This document shows positions 1 through 7,066 of a DNA stretch of 10,327 nucleotides, one piece after another; the first letter of the stretch is position 1; each line of letters begins with the position of its first letter. Source of the DNA: Cyanobacteria bacterium UBA3803 (GTDB taxonomy: Bacteria; Cyanobacteriota; Vampirovibrionia; Gastranaerophilales; Gastranaerophilaceae). The notes beneath the pieces were generated by a model. That model was not told where the DNA came from. It saw only the letters and a list, made by a program, of their open reading frames with translations, and did no database searches. Both the position numbers and the translations under genes were made by a program. The stretch covers positions 1 through 10,327 of the forward strand of contig DFEL01000020.1 in the NCBI GenBank assembly GCA_002369055.1, in the 5' to 3' direction.

Positions 1-185
1 TGAAAGAATCATTTCAAAAAACTAAAAACTGTTTAAAAAATGATTTTTCGGAAACTATTATCGGATTGTTATTTAAAAATACAAAAACCTCAGATAAATT
101 TTTAAACAGGATTTATTTTCCGGTGGTAATCAGCGGGTTCATATGTATGATATTTTTTATATTGATGCATTTTTTATTATGGTAA
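1..185 (+). CDS. C-terminal end of an unidentified membrane-anchored protein (partial)
   Basis: An open frame beginning at base 3 runs 60 codons to a TAA at 183-185. It is cut by the window edge, so its start is not visible. The visible part is a polar, lysine- and asparagine-rich stretch of about 38 residues. It is followed by a strongly hydrophobic segment of about 20 residues (from about residue 39, FPVVISG...) ending MHFLLW at the very C terminus. That pattern fits a single C-terminal transmembrane helix with almost no residues after it. The frame ends just before a good intrinsic terminator, and its composition resembles the other genes here, which supports real coding. I do not recognise the family and assign no function. 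Confidence 0.55.
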   Translation, partial: KESFQKTKNCLKNDFSETIIGLLFKNTKTSDKFLNRIYFPVVISGFICMIFFILMHFLLW

Positions 186-186
186 T

Positions 187-215
187 AAAAAGGCATCTGT
201 ATTAGATGCCTTTTT
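187..215. terminator. Two-way intrinsic terminator between the partial gene and rpmE
   Basis: Arms AGGCATCT (191-198) and AGATGCCT (204-211) pair perfectly around a 5-base loop. They are extended by an A-run (187-190) facing a T-run (212-215). Because the hairpin has A's on the left and T's on the right, it can end transcription in both directions. It would serve the + gene ending at 185 and rpmE (-), whose stop is at 240. Confidence 0.85.
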
Positions 216-239
216 ATATTTTTAGAATTTTTTAATCGA

Positions 240-443
240 CTACTTTTTGTTGCCGTAACGTTTGTTAAATCTTTCAACTCTACCTTCTGAGTCAAGGATT
301 TTTTGTTGACCTGTATAAAACGGGTGGCAAGCTGAACAAATTTCAACTGTAATATTATCATCAATTGAACCTGTTTCAATTTCGTTACCACAAACACACT
401 TGATAGTACATTTTTTATAATCAGGATGAATACCTTGTTTCAT
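240..443 (-). CDS. rpmE: 50S ribosomal protein L31, zinc-binding type
   Basis: A 67-residue protein that binds the large ribosomal subunit near the central protuberance and helps bridge to the small subunit. It begins MKQGIHPDY and carries the L31 zinc-ribbon cysteines C16, C18, C36 and C39 (CVC and CSACHPFYTG). This identifies the zinc-containing (C+) form, as opposed to the cysteine-free paralogue expressed under zinc starvation. The ending RVERFNKRYG is also typical, and the length is close to the usual 66-70 residues. The start is supported by GAGGT (449-453 on the + strand) five bases before ATG. The gene appears monocistronic, with its own predicted promoter upstream and a shared two-way terminator after it. 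Confidence 0.97.
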   Translation of the reverse strand: MKQGIHPDYKKCTIKCVCGNEIETGSIDDNITVEICSACHPFYTGQQKILDSEGRVERFNKRYGNKK

Positions 444-475
444 AATTTACCTCACTTTTCTCTAACCGTAAACAT

Positions 476-504
476 ATAATATAACAGTCAATTTTATAAA
501 GCAA
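476..504 (-). promoter_or_regulatory. Predicted promoter of rpmE
   Basis: Read on the minus strand, TTGCTT (504-499) and TATTAT (481-476) are separated by 17 bases. The -10 matches the consensus at 5 of 6 positions and the -35 at only 3. The implied transcript start near 469 leaves a leader of about 25 bases holding the GAGGT ribosome site. The DNA is so AT-rich that chance matches are common. Confidence 0.4.
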
Positions 505-610
505 GTGTTTTGTAAAATATTTTAAATAAAAAATACTGTATTTGGTTGAGGGTCTATATCCCTTTTATTATTCTTTTGGTTGATGTTTTTATTAAAATGT
601 TTTGTAAAAA

Positions 611-616
611 TATAAT
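611..616 (+). promoter_or_regulatory. Possible -10 element ahead of the 56-codon ORF
   Basis: A perfect TATAAT lies 27 bases before the ATG at 643. The hexamer 17 bases further upstream (TTTATT, 588-593) is a poor -35. If used, the start near 623 would leave a very short leader with the GAGAGG site at 625-630. This is weak support only, because TATAAT is expected by chance in such DNA. Confidence 0.3.
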
Positions 617-642
617 TAAAAGAAGAGAGGGCTTTATATTCT

Positions 643-813
643 ATGATAAATATTCATGAAGAATGTTTAATTAATTATCTGCAAAAACCTGATGAGTTAT
701 CGCATACAACAGATGTACTTAAATTGAACAATGCTTTACTTGCAAAAAGAATGAAAAATAAATTATTTCTTGCAAAAAATACCCAAGTCAATTATACTGA
801 AATAAAAAAATAG
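643..813 (+). CDS. Small hypothetical protein, 56 residues, upstream of the cyclase
   Basis: An ATG at 643 opens 56 codons to a TAG at 811-813. The product begins MINIHEECLINYLQ and is hydrophilic and probably helical, with a Leu/Lys/Asn-rich middle (LKLNNALLAKRMKNK) and a basic end. There is no signal peptide, membrane segment or cysteine motif. A purine-rich GAGAGG (625-630) lies 12 bases before the start, which is longer than ideal. Only 17 bases separate it from the cyclase gene, so the two are probably co-transcribed and the product could act with the cyclase. I recognise no family. Reality rests on position, a ribosome-site-like sequence and sensible composition. It could be a chance frame. 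Confidence 0.5.
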   Translation: MINIHEECLINYLQKPDELSHTTDVLKLNNALLAKRMKNKLFLAKNTQVNYTEIKK

Positions 814-830
814 TATATTGACGGGGGAAT

Positions 831-2690
831 ATGAATATTAAAATTTTGAAAAACATTAATCCATTGCACGCTTTATTGGTTGTTGCATCGTTTTTGATTG
901 CTTTAACAATCATTGTTTTAATTTTTAAAACACTTGATTTTAGCGATTTGGTTACAAAAACAGAGAATAAAACTTTTGATTCAAGACAAGCAATGCTTGT
1001 TAAAAATCACATTAAAAAACCAAATAAAGATATTGTTATTGTTGCAATTGATGATGCAAGTTATGAATACCTTACAAACAAATATGGGGAATGGCCTTTA
1101 CCAAGAAGTGTGTATGCAGACTTAATTCACTTTTTGGAAAAACAAGAGCCTGCTTCAATTTCGTTTGATTTAATGTTTGTATCTTCATTAAAAAGTCATG
1201 GGGACGCAGATAATAAATTAGCAAAAGCAATGAGTGCTTACGACAACATTCTTACAGGTATGAATTTTGATGATATGTCTTATGAAGTTAGAGAACCTGT
1301 TAATCTTCCGGCAAGACTGCAATTAACGGTTAATAATCGTTCAAAAGTAGATTTTGAAGATTTGACATTTACTAATTGCAGACCGATTTTATCTCAAATT
1401 ATAAACAGTACGACAAAAATAGGTATTCTTAATATAGTTCGTTCTTCAGACGGTATTGTAAGAGAATTTCCTGCCGCTGTAAAATACCAAAATGACTACT
1501 ACCCAAATCTTGCATTCTTAACAGCATTAACATACCAATCAAAATTGGACAAAAAATCATATAATGAAATTTCTATTGATAAAAATGCCAATATTATAGT
1601 TAGCAACAAAAAAATTCCCGTAAACCGAGACGGCGGTTTAATTCTTAATTGGTATGGAGCTTCTAATGGACAAACTTATGAGCATATCCCGCTTTACAAA
1701 TTAGTTATGCTTATGAATGGCGAAAAAATCAAAGAGCAATATGATTTTAAAAACAAAATTATATTTGTAGGTACAACCGCAACAAGTATGGCTGATGTTA
1801 AGAGTGTGCCTATTACAGGAGCCGGAGAAACTTATCCTGGTGTTGAAATATATGCAACATTTATGAATAATTTTATTGATAACAACTTTATAAAAAGAGC
1901 AACACCTTTGACTAACGCTTTGGTAACATTGTTGTTAATATCACTTGTTGGAACGGTTGTTCTTAGAACAAACTCAACTCCGATTGCAGTTTCAACAGCA
2001 ATTGTTACAGTTCTGGGATACACAATATTCACATATTTTGCCATGATGTTTGGTAATTTGTGGTTAGATATAATAATCCCTGTATTATCCGTAATTGCAA
2101 TATTTGTAATTGCATATATCGTTAAATATGTAATAAAATCAAGAGATTTTGAACATCAATACAAATTGGCAACAACAGACGGTTTAACAGAATTATATAA
2201 CCACAGATACTTCCAAGACCAAATGAGAAGACAAATTGCAAGTTGTCAACGTTACAAAAACGAATTTTCAATGATTATTGTTGATATTGACCATTTTAAA
2301 AGCTTTAACGATACCTACGGACACCAAGCCGGCGATGCGGTTTTAAGACAAGTTGCACAAACATTGAAAAATAATTCTCGTTCAACCGATATCGTATGCC
2401 GTTACGGTGGAGAAGAAATGAGTATTATCCTTACAAATACAGACAAAGAAGAAGCTCTTATTAAAGCACATAACGTATGCAATGCCGTTGCAGAAAGAAT
2501 ATTCAAATTAAGTGCAACACAAACCGTTCACGTTACAATAAGCGTTGGAGTTTCAACTTTCCCTGAAGATGGTGAAACACCTCAACAAATTATTGAAATT
2601 GCCGATCAAGGTTTATATTATGCAAAAGAACACGGTAGAAACCAAGTAGGTTTAGCAATTTATAACGAAAATCCACCGGAAAATAATTAA
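831..2690 (+). CDS. CHASE2-domain transmembrane diguanylate cyclase (GGDEF)
   Basis: A 619-residue inner-membrane sensor predicted to make cyclic di-GMP from two GTP. An N-terminal membrane helix (about 13-33) leads to an extracytoplasmic CHASE2 sensor domain (about 45-355) with the family hallmarks IVIVAIDDASY, WPLPRSVYA and KIIFVGTTA. Three membrane helices follow (about 361-379, 384-406 and 409-434). The cytoplasmic GGDEF domain (about 445-610) has DGLTELYNHRYF, metal ligand D485 in VDIDHFK, and an active-site loop reading GGEEM (526-530). The last position is Met where Phe is usual, but the catalytic Glu pair is intact. An RxxD inhibitory site (R517-D520) lies exactly five residues before the loop, so product feedback is expected. 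The start follows a GGGGGA-type ribosome site. The ligand of CHASE2 is unknown, and no EAL/HD-GYP partner is in view. Confidence 0.93.
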   Translation: MNIKILKNINPLHALLVVASFLIALTIIVLIFKTLDFSDLVTKTENKTFDSRQAMLVKNHIKKPNKDIVIVAIDDASYEYLTNKYGEWPLPRSVYADLIHFLEKQEPASISFDLMFVSSLKSHGDADNKLAKAMSAYDNILTGMNFDDMSYEVREPVNLPARLQLTVNNRSKVDFEDLTFTNCRPILSQIINSTTKIGILNIVRSSDGIVREFPAAVKYQNDYYPNLAFLTALTYQSKLDKKSYNEISIDKNANIIVSNKKIPVNRDGGLILNWYGASNGQTYEHIPLYKLVMLMNGEKIKEQYDFKNKIIFVGTTATSMADVKSVPITGAGETYPGVEIYATFMNNFIDNNFIKRATPLTNALVTLLLISLVGTVVLRTNSTPIAVSTAIVTVLGYTIFTYFAMMFGNLWLDIIIPVLSVIAIFVIAYIVKYVIKSRDFEHQYKLATTDGLTELYNHRYFQDQMRRQIASCQRYKNEFSMIIVDIDHFKSFNDTYGHQAGDAVLRQVAQTLKNNSRSTDIVCRYGGEEMSIILTNTDKEEALIKAHNVCNAVAERIFKLSATQTVHVTISVGVSTFPEDGETPQQIIEIADQGLYYAKEHGRNQVGLAIYNENPPENN

Positions 2691-2700
2691 TATTTAACAA

Positions 2701-2741
2701 AAAAAAGAATGGCTCTTGCAAAGCAAGAGCCATTCTTTTTT
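2701..2741. terminator. Strong two-way terminator between convergent cyclase and dgt genes
   Basis: A perfect 19-bp stem pairs 2701-2719 with 2723-2741 around a three-base loop. The stem comprises an A6 run, GAATGGCTCTTGC and their complement ending in T6. It can terminate the cyclase transcript on the + strand and the hydrolase transcript on the - strand, whose stop is at 2750. Confidence 0.95.
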
Positions 2742-2749
2742 GAATTCTA

Positions 2750-3769
2750 TTATTCCGAATATTTTTTTATCAATCTGAATATTGCTTCATCCTTATTAAT
2801 TGCCTGAATTGGCTTTGGTATAAACAGTTCTTTAAACTTTTCAATAGCGTATTGGTCAGTCATACCTGATATATAATCTACAACTATTCTTTCAATTTTA
2901 TCTTCATCCACCTGATTTTCGAGAAAATCAGTATAGTATTTATATAATTCACAAACAATACGAGCAGTTTTCTTTTCTTCAAGTTTTGCAGGAGAATCAA
3001 TGTATACGTTTTGGAACATCCACTCTCTAAGCATAGTTGTATAATGCCAACATTCTTCACTCATAGATATTTTTGGTGAATTTAAAGAATTATTGATTAT
3101 TTCGTTTATCATTTTGCTTAGACGTTTATTTTTATCAGATGTAAAATATTTTCTACACTCGGTTGGCAAATCATCTTCGGCAATAATTCCTGCACGAACG
3201 GAATCATCAATATCATGATTAATATATGCAATTTTATCTGCAAACTGAACAACTTGTGCTTCACAAGTTTTAGGTTCTAAACCCCAAGAATGAGTATAAA
3301 TTCCATCTATGGTTTCCTGACAAAGATTAAGGTTTTCTAAGACTTCAACAACTCTCACACTTTGCTCATTATGTCTAAAACCGCCTTTTACAAGATGATT
3401 TAAAACACCTTCTCCGCAATGTCCAAACGGTGTGTGACCTAAATCATGCCCCAACGCTATTGCTTCTGTCAAATCTTCATTAAGTGCTAAGGCTCTTGAT
3501 ATAGTTCTTGCTATTTGTGAAACTTCAAGAGTATGTGTTAATCTTGTTCTAAAGTGGTCATCAAATGGTGATAAAAACACTTGCGTTTTGTGTTTTAGCC
3601 TTCTAAAAGCTTTACAGTGAATAATTCTATCTCTGTCACGCTGAAAATTTGTTCTTATAGAGCACTCCTCAACAGGCTCTTTTCGTCCAATTGTTTCAAA
3701 ACTCTTAGTTGCAAATTTACTCAAACTTGCAGCTTCAAGCTGTTCTAATCTATCTCTTATTGTACCCAT
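2750..3769 (-). CDS. dgt: dGTPase-like HD-domain triphosphohydrolase (Dgt family)
   Basis: A 339-residue cytosolic enzyme of the Dgt family, which hydrolyses dGTP or other dNTPs to the nucleoside and triphosphate and so tunes dNTP pools. The HD metal site is complete: H79 (in RLTHTLEV), H108-D109 (in LGHDLGHTPFGH) and D178 (in FADKIAYINHD). The N-terminal block RTNFQRDRDRIIHCKAFRRL and the following HKTQVFLSP are characteristic of the shorter Dgt-like subfamily, and the length fits it. Substrate preference cannot be read from sequence. Members of this group vary and are often allosterically activated by dNTPs. The start codon is supported by the conserved N-terminal alignment rather than by its ribosome site, which is weak (GGGA about 12 bases upstream). 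It is single-gene, convergent with the cyclase and divergent from the aminotransferase. Confidence 0.93.
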   Translation of the reverse strand: MGTIRDRLEQLEAASLSKFATKSFETIGRKEPVEECSIRTNFQRDRDRIIHCKAFRRLKHKTQVFLSPFDDHFRTRLTHTLEVSQIARTISRALALNEDLTEAIALGHDLGHTPFGHCGEGVLNHLVKGGFRHNEQSVRVVEVLENLNLCQETIDGIYTHSWGLEPKTCEAQVVQFADKIAYINHDIDDSVRAGIIAEDDLPTECRKYFTSDKNKRLSKMINEIINNSLNSPKISMSEECWHYTTMLREWMFQNVYIDSPAKLEEKKTARIVCELYKYYTDFLENQVDEDKIERIVVDYISGMTDQYAIEKFKELFIPKPIQAINKDEAIFRLIKKYSE

Positions 3770-3799
3770 ATTTTAATATTATCCCATTTTTATAATTTA

Positions 3800-3808
3800 T
3801 GCTATAAT
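3800..3808 (+). promoter_or_regulatory. Extended -10 promoter of the aminotransferase-rlmD operon
   Basis: The sequence TGCTATAAT is a perfect -10 (3803-3808) with the TGn extension at 3800-3802, a form that can work without a good -35. No good -35 is visible (TTATCC at 3779-3784 with an 18-base spacer). Initiation near 3815 leaves about 29 bases of leader with AAGGA at 3833-3837, six bases before the ATG at 3844. Confidence 0.55.
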
Positions 3809-3829
3809 TTTCTAGTTAAAACCATGCAA
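3801..3829 (-). promoter_or_regulatory. Predicted dgt promoter, overlapping the divergent promoter
   Basis: On the minus strand, TTGCAT (3829-3824) and TATAGC (3806-3801) are spaced 17 bases apart. They match the consensus at 3 and 4 of 6 positions. The -10 lies inside the -10 of the opposite promoter. The implied leader is about 25 bases. Confidence 0.35.
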
Positions 3830-3843
3830 ATAAAGGATATAGT

Positions 3844-5061
3844 ATGAAACAGTTTTTCAATGAGTTTGCAGCAAACATTGATACTTATATAATGTTTAAA
3901 ATAAAAGAAAAAACCGCTAAATTGGAAGATGAACTGACTAAAAAAAACAGAAAACCAATTTCATTGGCAATGGGTGCACCTACTACAAAACCACCTGTAT
4001 TGCTTATTGAAAATTTAAAAAAATACCTTGATGAAGACGGTATTCATACATATTCAAACCCTAAAGGTGAAAAGTATTTTATTGAAGCAATACAAAAAAG
4101 AATGAAAAACAGATTTGGAGTTGACGTAAAATCGTCTGAAATTTGTTCTTTGCTTGGTTCAAAAGAGGGTATTGCAAACTTACTGCGTGGTATTATTTCA
4201 CCTAATGATATAATTTTAATTCCGGATCCGTCTTATGCTTCATACAAAGAAATGGTTAAAGTCTGTGGAGGTATTAGTTATTCTGTTCCGCTAACGAAAA
4301 AAAATAACTTTATGCCCGATATGGACGAAGTTTTTAATAAATTAGCAACAGAAGGTTATGATAAAAACAAAGTCAAAGCGTTAATTATAAACTATCCGAA
4401 TAATCCAATGGGTGCATCTTGCACAAAAGTATATCTTAAAAAGGTTATAGATTTTTGTAAAAAATACGAAATTTTGTTAATATCAGACGCAGCCTACGCA
4501 GATATTTATTTTGAAGAAAAATATAAACCTTCAAGTGCATTAGAAGTTGAAGGGGCAAAAGATATAACCGTAGAATTTCACAGCTTTTCAAAACCATATT
4601 CCGTAACAGGCTGGCGTGTAGGCTGGGTTTGTGGGAATGAAGAGATTGTAAGTCAATTTGCAAAATTAAAATCTACAATAGATTCAGGTATTTTTAAAGC
4701 ACTCCAAAAATCTTGTGCTGAAATACTTAATTCAAAAGAAGGCGATGAATATATTGTATGGGCAAACACTGAAATAAAGAAAAAATCAGATTATTTTGTA
4801 AATGCCTTTAAGAATGAATTAGGCTGGGATATAGATAACGTACCAACTGCAACATTTTATCAATGGATAAAAATACCTCCAAGATATAAGAGTTCAGAAG
4901 AATTCTGTGATAACTTACTGACAAAATCCGGAGTTGTAATGGTTCCGGGAACTGCTTTTGGTAAATACGGTGAAGGGTATGTTAGAGTTTCTATCGTATG
5001 TTTAATTAATGAATTGCAAGAAGTAGTAAAACGTATGAAAGAAGACGGATTTACTTACTAA
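3844..5061 (+). CDS. PLP-dependent class I/II aminotransferase
   Basis: A 405-residue fold-type I aminotransferase that moves an amino group between an amino acid and a 2-oxo acid. The PLP site is complete: N186 in NYPNNPMG, D215 and Y218 in SDAAYAD, Schiff-base lysine K250 in SFSKPYSVTGWRVGW, with R258 nearby. R381 (in YVRVS) is the usual substrate-carboxylate arginine. The LLGSKEGI block (about 103-110) and the length resemble the LL-diaminopimelate/aspartate aminotransferase branch. However, the N-terminal substrate loop reads LAMGAPTTKPP rather than the usual GxGDP pattern, so I leave the substrate open. The start is set by AAGGA six bases upstream. Its stop overlaps the next ATG by one base (TAATG at 5059-5063), implying translational coupling with the rRNA methyltransferase although the functions look unrelated. 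Confidence 0.9.
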   Translation: MKQFFNEFAANIDTYIMFKIKEKTAKLEDELTKKNRKPISLAMGAPTTKPPVLLIENLKKYLDEDGIHTYSNPKGEKYFIEAIQKRMKNRFGVDVKSSEICSLLGSKEGIANLLRGIISPNDIILIPDPSYASYKEMVKVCGGISYSVPLTKKNNFMPDMDEVFNKLATEGYDKNKVKALIINYPNNPMGASCTKVYLKKVIDFCKKYEILLISDAAYADIYFEEKYKPSSALEVEGAKDITVEFHSFSKPYSVTGWRVGWVCGNEEIVSQFAKLKSTIDSGIFKALQKSCAEILNSKEGDEYIVWANTEIKKKSDYFVNAFKNELGWDIDNVPTATFYQWIKIPPRYKSSEEFCDNLLTKSGVVMVPGTAFGKYGEGYVRVSIVCLINELQEVVKRMKEDGFTY

Positions 5062-6437
5062 TGAAAGTCAACGAAGAATATACGGTAAAAATTGATAAAA
5101 TATCAAATTTAGGACTTGGCATAACTAAAATTGACGGCTTGGTTGTTTTTGTTGAAAATGCCTGTCCTGAAGATGAACTTTTAATTAAAATAACAAAATT
5201 AAACAAGAATTATGCAAACGGTGAAATAAAAACTATAATTAAACCTTCATCCCATAGAGTTGAACCGTTTTGTCCAATGCAAAAAGTATGTGGTGCTTGT
5301 CAATTACAGTTTATAGATTATGAATATCAATTAAAAATTAAACAAGAAATTGTAAAAGACACATTACATGCTATTGGTAATATTGATATTAAAGTACCGT
5401 TTCCTGTAAAAAGTCCTGAAATTAAAGAATACAGATGTAAAGTTCAATATCCTGTTTCACAAACAAAAGTTTCAAAAAGAATACTTGCAGGATATTTTAA
5501 ACCAAAATCACACGAAATTGTAAATATAAAATATTGCCCTATTCAGCCTGCAATATGCGATAAAATTATAGATTTTGTACGAGAAACTGCAACTCAATTT
5601 GATATAACAGGATACAATGAAAAAACTCATAGCGGAGAATTAAGACACGTTGTAATAAGATATTCAAAATACAATAAAAAGTGTTTAGTTACGTTGGTAG
5701 TTAATACAAACAAATCTTTTGAAAAAATATCTGATTTATCAAAATTGCTTTTTGAAAATTTTGATGAAGTTTCAGGAGTGTGCATTAATTTCAACAATAA
5801 AAAATCTAACTTAATAATGACTGATAAGACAAAGTTAGAAGCAGGAAAAGACTACATTGAAGAAAAATTAACAGACAAAGTTTTTAAATTTGGAGCAAAT
5901 TCCTTTTTTCAAGTTAATCCAAAAAGTGCAGAAAATATTTTCGAATATGTAAAAGAATATATAAATAATAATTTTACAAATCCAACCGTATTTGATGCTT
6001 ATGCCGGTGTTACTACTTTTGGTATCGTTGTATCTGATGTATGCGAAAAAGTAGTAAGTGTCGAAGAATGTAAAGAAGCAGTAGAATGGGCAAAAAAGAC
6101 AGTAAATGATAATAAAATTTCAAATATCGAATTACATAATATGGATGCCGAAAATTTTTTTGAAAAAGAATTAAATACAACAGGAAGAAAATTTAATATA
6201 ACAATTTTAGATCCTCCAAGAAAAGGCTCAACAGAAAAAACTTTGGATAACGTTTTAAAATTAACAACAGATAAAATAATTTACGTAAGTTGTAATCCTG
6301 CAACATTAGCAAGAGATTTAAAATATTTAACAGGAAAAGGTGCTAAACTAGAGAGCATACAGCCATTTGACATGTTTTGCCATACATACCATATAGAAAA
6401 TGTCGCAATAATAGATTTAAAAGATGTTAACAAATAA
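5061..6437 (+). CDS. rlmD: 23S rRNA (uracil-C5)-methyltransferase, RlmD/RlmCD type
   Basis: A 458-residue SAM-dependent enzyme of the TrmA/RumA family that makes 5-methyluridine in 23S rRNA (U1939 and/or U747 in E. coli numbering). An N-terminal TRAM RNA-binding domain (about 1-57) is followed by the [4Fe-4S] cysteines C71, C77 and C80 (FCPMQKVCGAC) plus C159 (KYCPIQP). The C-terminal methyltransferase domain (about 275-455) has FFQVNP with Q284, the SAM loop DAYAGVTTFGI (from D312), ILDPPRKG with D384, nucleophile C411 in SCNPATLARDL, and probable base E446 in HIENVAI. All key residues are present. Sequence alone does not tell RlmD from the dual-specificity RlmCD of Gram-positives. It is translated by one-base overlap with the aminotransferase gene. 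No terminator follows it, so read-through into rplI is possible. Confidence 0.92.
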   Translation: MKVNEEYTVKIDKISNLGLGITKIDGLVVFVENACPEDELLIKITKLNKNYANGEIKTIIKPSSHRVEPFCPMQKVCGACQLQFIDYEYQLKIKQEIVKDTLHAIGNIDIKVPFPVKSPEIKEYRCKVQYPVSQTKVSKRILAGYFKPKSHEIVNIKYCPIQPAICDKIIDFVRETATQFDITGYNEKTHSGELRHVVIRYSKYNKKCLVTLVVNTNKSFEKISDLSKLLFENFDEVSGVCINFNNKKSNLIMTDKTKLEAGKDYIEEKLTDKVFKFGANSFFQVNPKSAENIFEYVKEYINNNFTNPTVFDAYAGVTTFGIVVSDVCEKVVSVEECKEAVEWAKKTVNDNKISNIELHNMDAENFFEKELNTTGRKFNITILDPPRKGSTEKTLDNVLKLTTDKIIYVSCNPATLARDLKYLTGKGAKLESIQPFDMFCHTYHIENVAIIDLKDVNK

Positions 6438-6446
6438 AATTTTTAC

Positions 6447-6475
6447 TCGACATTTTTCTATGTTTTTATTACTAT
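6447..6475 (+). promoter_or_regulatory. Predicted promoter of rplI
   Basis: The hexamers TCGACA (6447-6452, 5 of 6 to consensus) and TACTAT (6470-6475, 4 of 6) are spaced 17 bases apart in the 70-base gap after rlmD. The leader of about 25 bases carries a strong AAAGGAG ribosome site at 6494-6500, seven bases before ATG. Confidence 0.45.
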
Positions 6476-6507
6476 ATATACACAAAGACATATAAAGGAG
6501 AAAGACA

Positions 6508-7008
6508 ATGCAAGTAATATTAAAAAAAGATGTTCAAAATTTAGGCGAACAAGGTGATTTAGTTCAAGTTAAAGACGGTTATGCAAGAAACTATTTGTTA
6601 CCTCAAAATTACGCAGAATTAGCAACACCGGGTGCTTTAAGAAACAGAGAACAAAATATAGCAAGAATTCATGCTAAACAAGAAAAATTACACCAAGAAG
6701 CATTAGCAAAAGCAGAACAAATTGAAAAATTTGGTACTTTGGAATTATCTGCAAAAGCAGGTGAAAGCGGCAAATTATTCGGTACTATTACAACTAAAAA
6801 ACTTTGCGAAGAATTACAAGCAAAAGCAGGTATTGAAGTTGATAGAAAAACTGTTTCTTTAAATGCTCCTATCAATAAAATCGGTTCTTATACAATGTTA
6901 ATTAAATTAACTTCTAAAGTTAAAACAGAATTAAATGTTGTTGTTACGGCATCTGAAGTTCTAAAAGAAGAAATAGAAGAAACAGTTGAAGAATCAACTG
7001 AAGCATAG
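6508..7008 (+). CDS. rplI: 50S ribosomal protein L9
   Basis: A 166-residue protein of the large ribosomal subunit that binds domain V of 23S rRNA near the L1 stalk. The N-terminal domain (1 to about 45) has the L9 signature: MQVILKKDVQNLGEQGDL, VKDGYARNYL and LPQ. A long charged connecting helix runs from about 45 to 75, rich in Glu, Lys and Ala. The C-terminal domain (about 76-150) includes GKLFGTITTK. A short acidic tail (EEIEETVEESTEA) makes it longer than the 149 residues of E. coli L9, which is common outside proteobacteria. AAAGGAG seven bases before ATG sets the start. Its usual partners rpsF, rpsR and dnaB are not in this window. A terminator begins four bases after the stop codon. 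Confidence 0.97.
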   Translation: MQVILKKDVQNLGEQGDLVQVKDGYARNYLLPQNYAELATPGALRNREQNIARIHAKQEKLHQEALAKAEQIEKFGTLELSAKAGESGKLFGTITTKKLCEELQAKAGIEVDRKTVSLNAPINKIGSYTMLIKLTSKVKTELNVVVTASEVLKEEIEETVEESTEA

Positions 7009-7011
7009 TTA

Positions 7012-7050
7012 AAAAAAGCACAAATTCAATATGCGGATTTGTGCTTTTTT
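7012..7050 (+). terminator. Intrinsic terminator after rplI
   Basis: The segment 7012-7025 (A6 then GCACAAAT) pairs perfectly with 7037-7050 (ATTTGTGC then T6). It can extend inward by a G-T and a C-G pair (7026/7036 and 7027/7035), leaving a 7-base loop. The hairpin ends 17 bases before the next gene's start, so that operon either relies on read-through or has a hidden promoter. Confidence 0.9.
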
Positions 7051-7056
7051 ACGCTT

Positions 7057-7061
7057 AAGGG
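7057..7061 (+). promoter_or_regulatory. Ribosome site that fixes the MetE-like start at 7067
   Basis: AAGGG lies five bases before ATG 7067. An in-frame ATG at 7031 sits inside the rplI terminator loop and has no ribosome site, so the extra 12 codons it would add are rejected. Confidence 0.8.
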
Positions 7062-7066
7062 ATAGA

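Noticed and set aside
113..397. 94-codon minus-strand frame overlapping rpmE
   Set aside because: It overlaps most of a certain ribosomal protein gene in another frame, runs through the terminator, and its product has no recognisable features.
549..563. AGGG/CCCT hairpin followed by T-rich DNA as a terminator
   Set aside because: It has only four base pairs with a seven-base loop and an interrupted T tract, and no gene ends just before it.
2750..3769. Dgt-like protein as an anti-phage dNTP-depletion gene
   Set aside because: Some dGTPases act in defence, but this gene sits among housekeeping genes with no defence partners or mobile element, so an ordinary dNTP-pool role is more likely.
7031..7066. 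Upstream in-frame ATG adding 12 residues to the MetE-like protein
   Set aside because: It lies in the loop of the rplI terminator with no ribosome site, and the conserved sequence starts after the ATG at 7067, which has AAGGG five bases before it.
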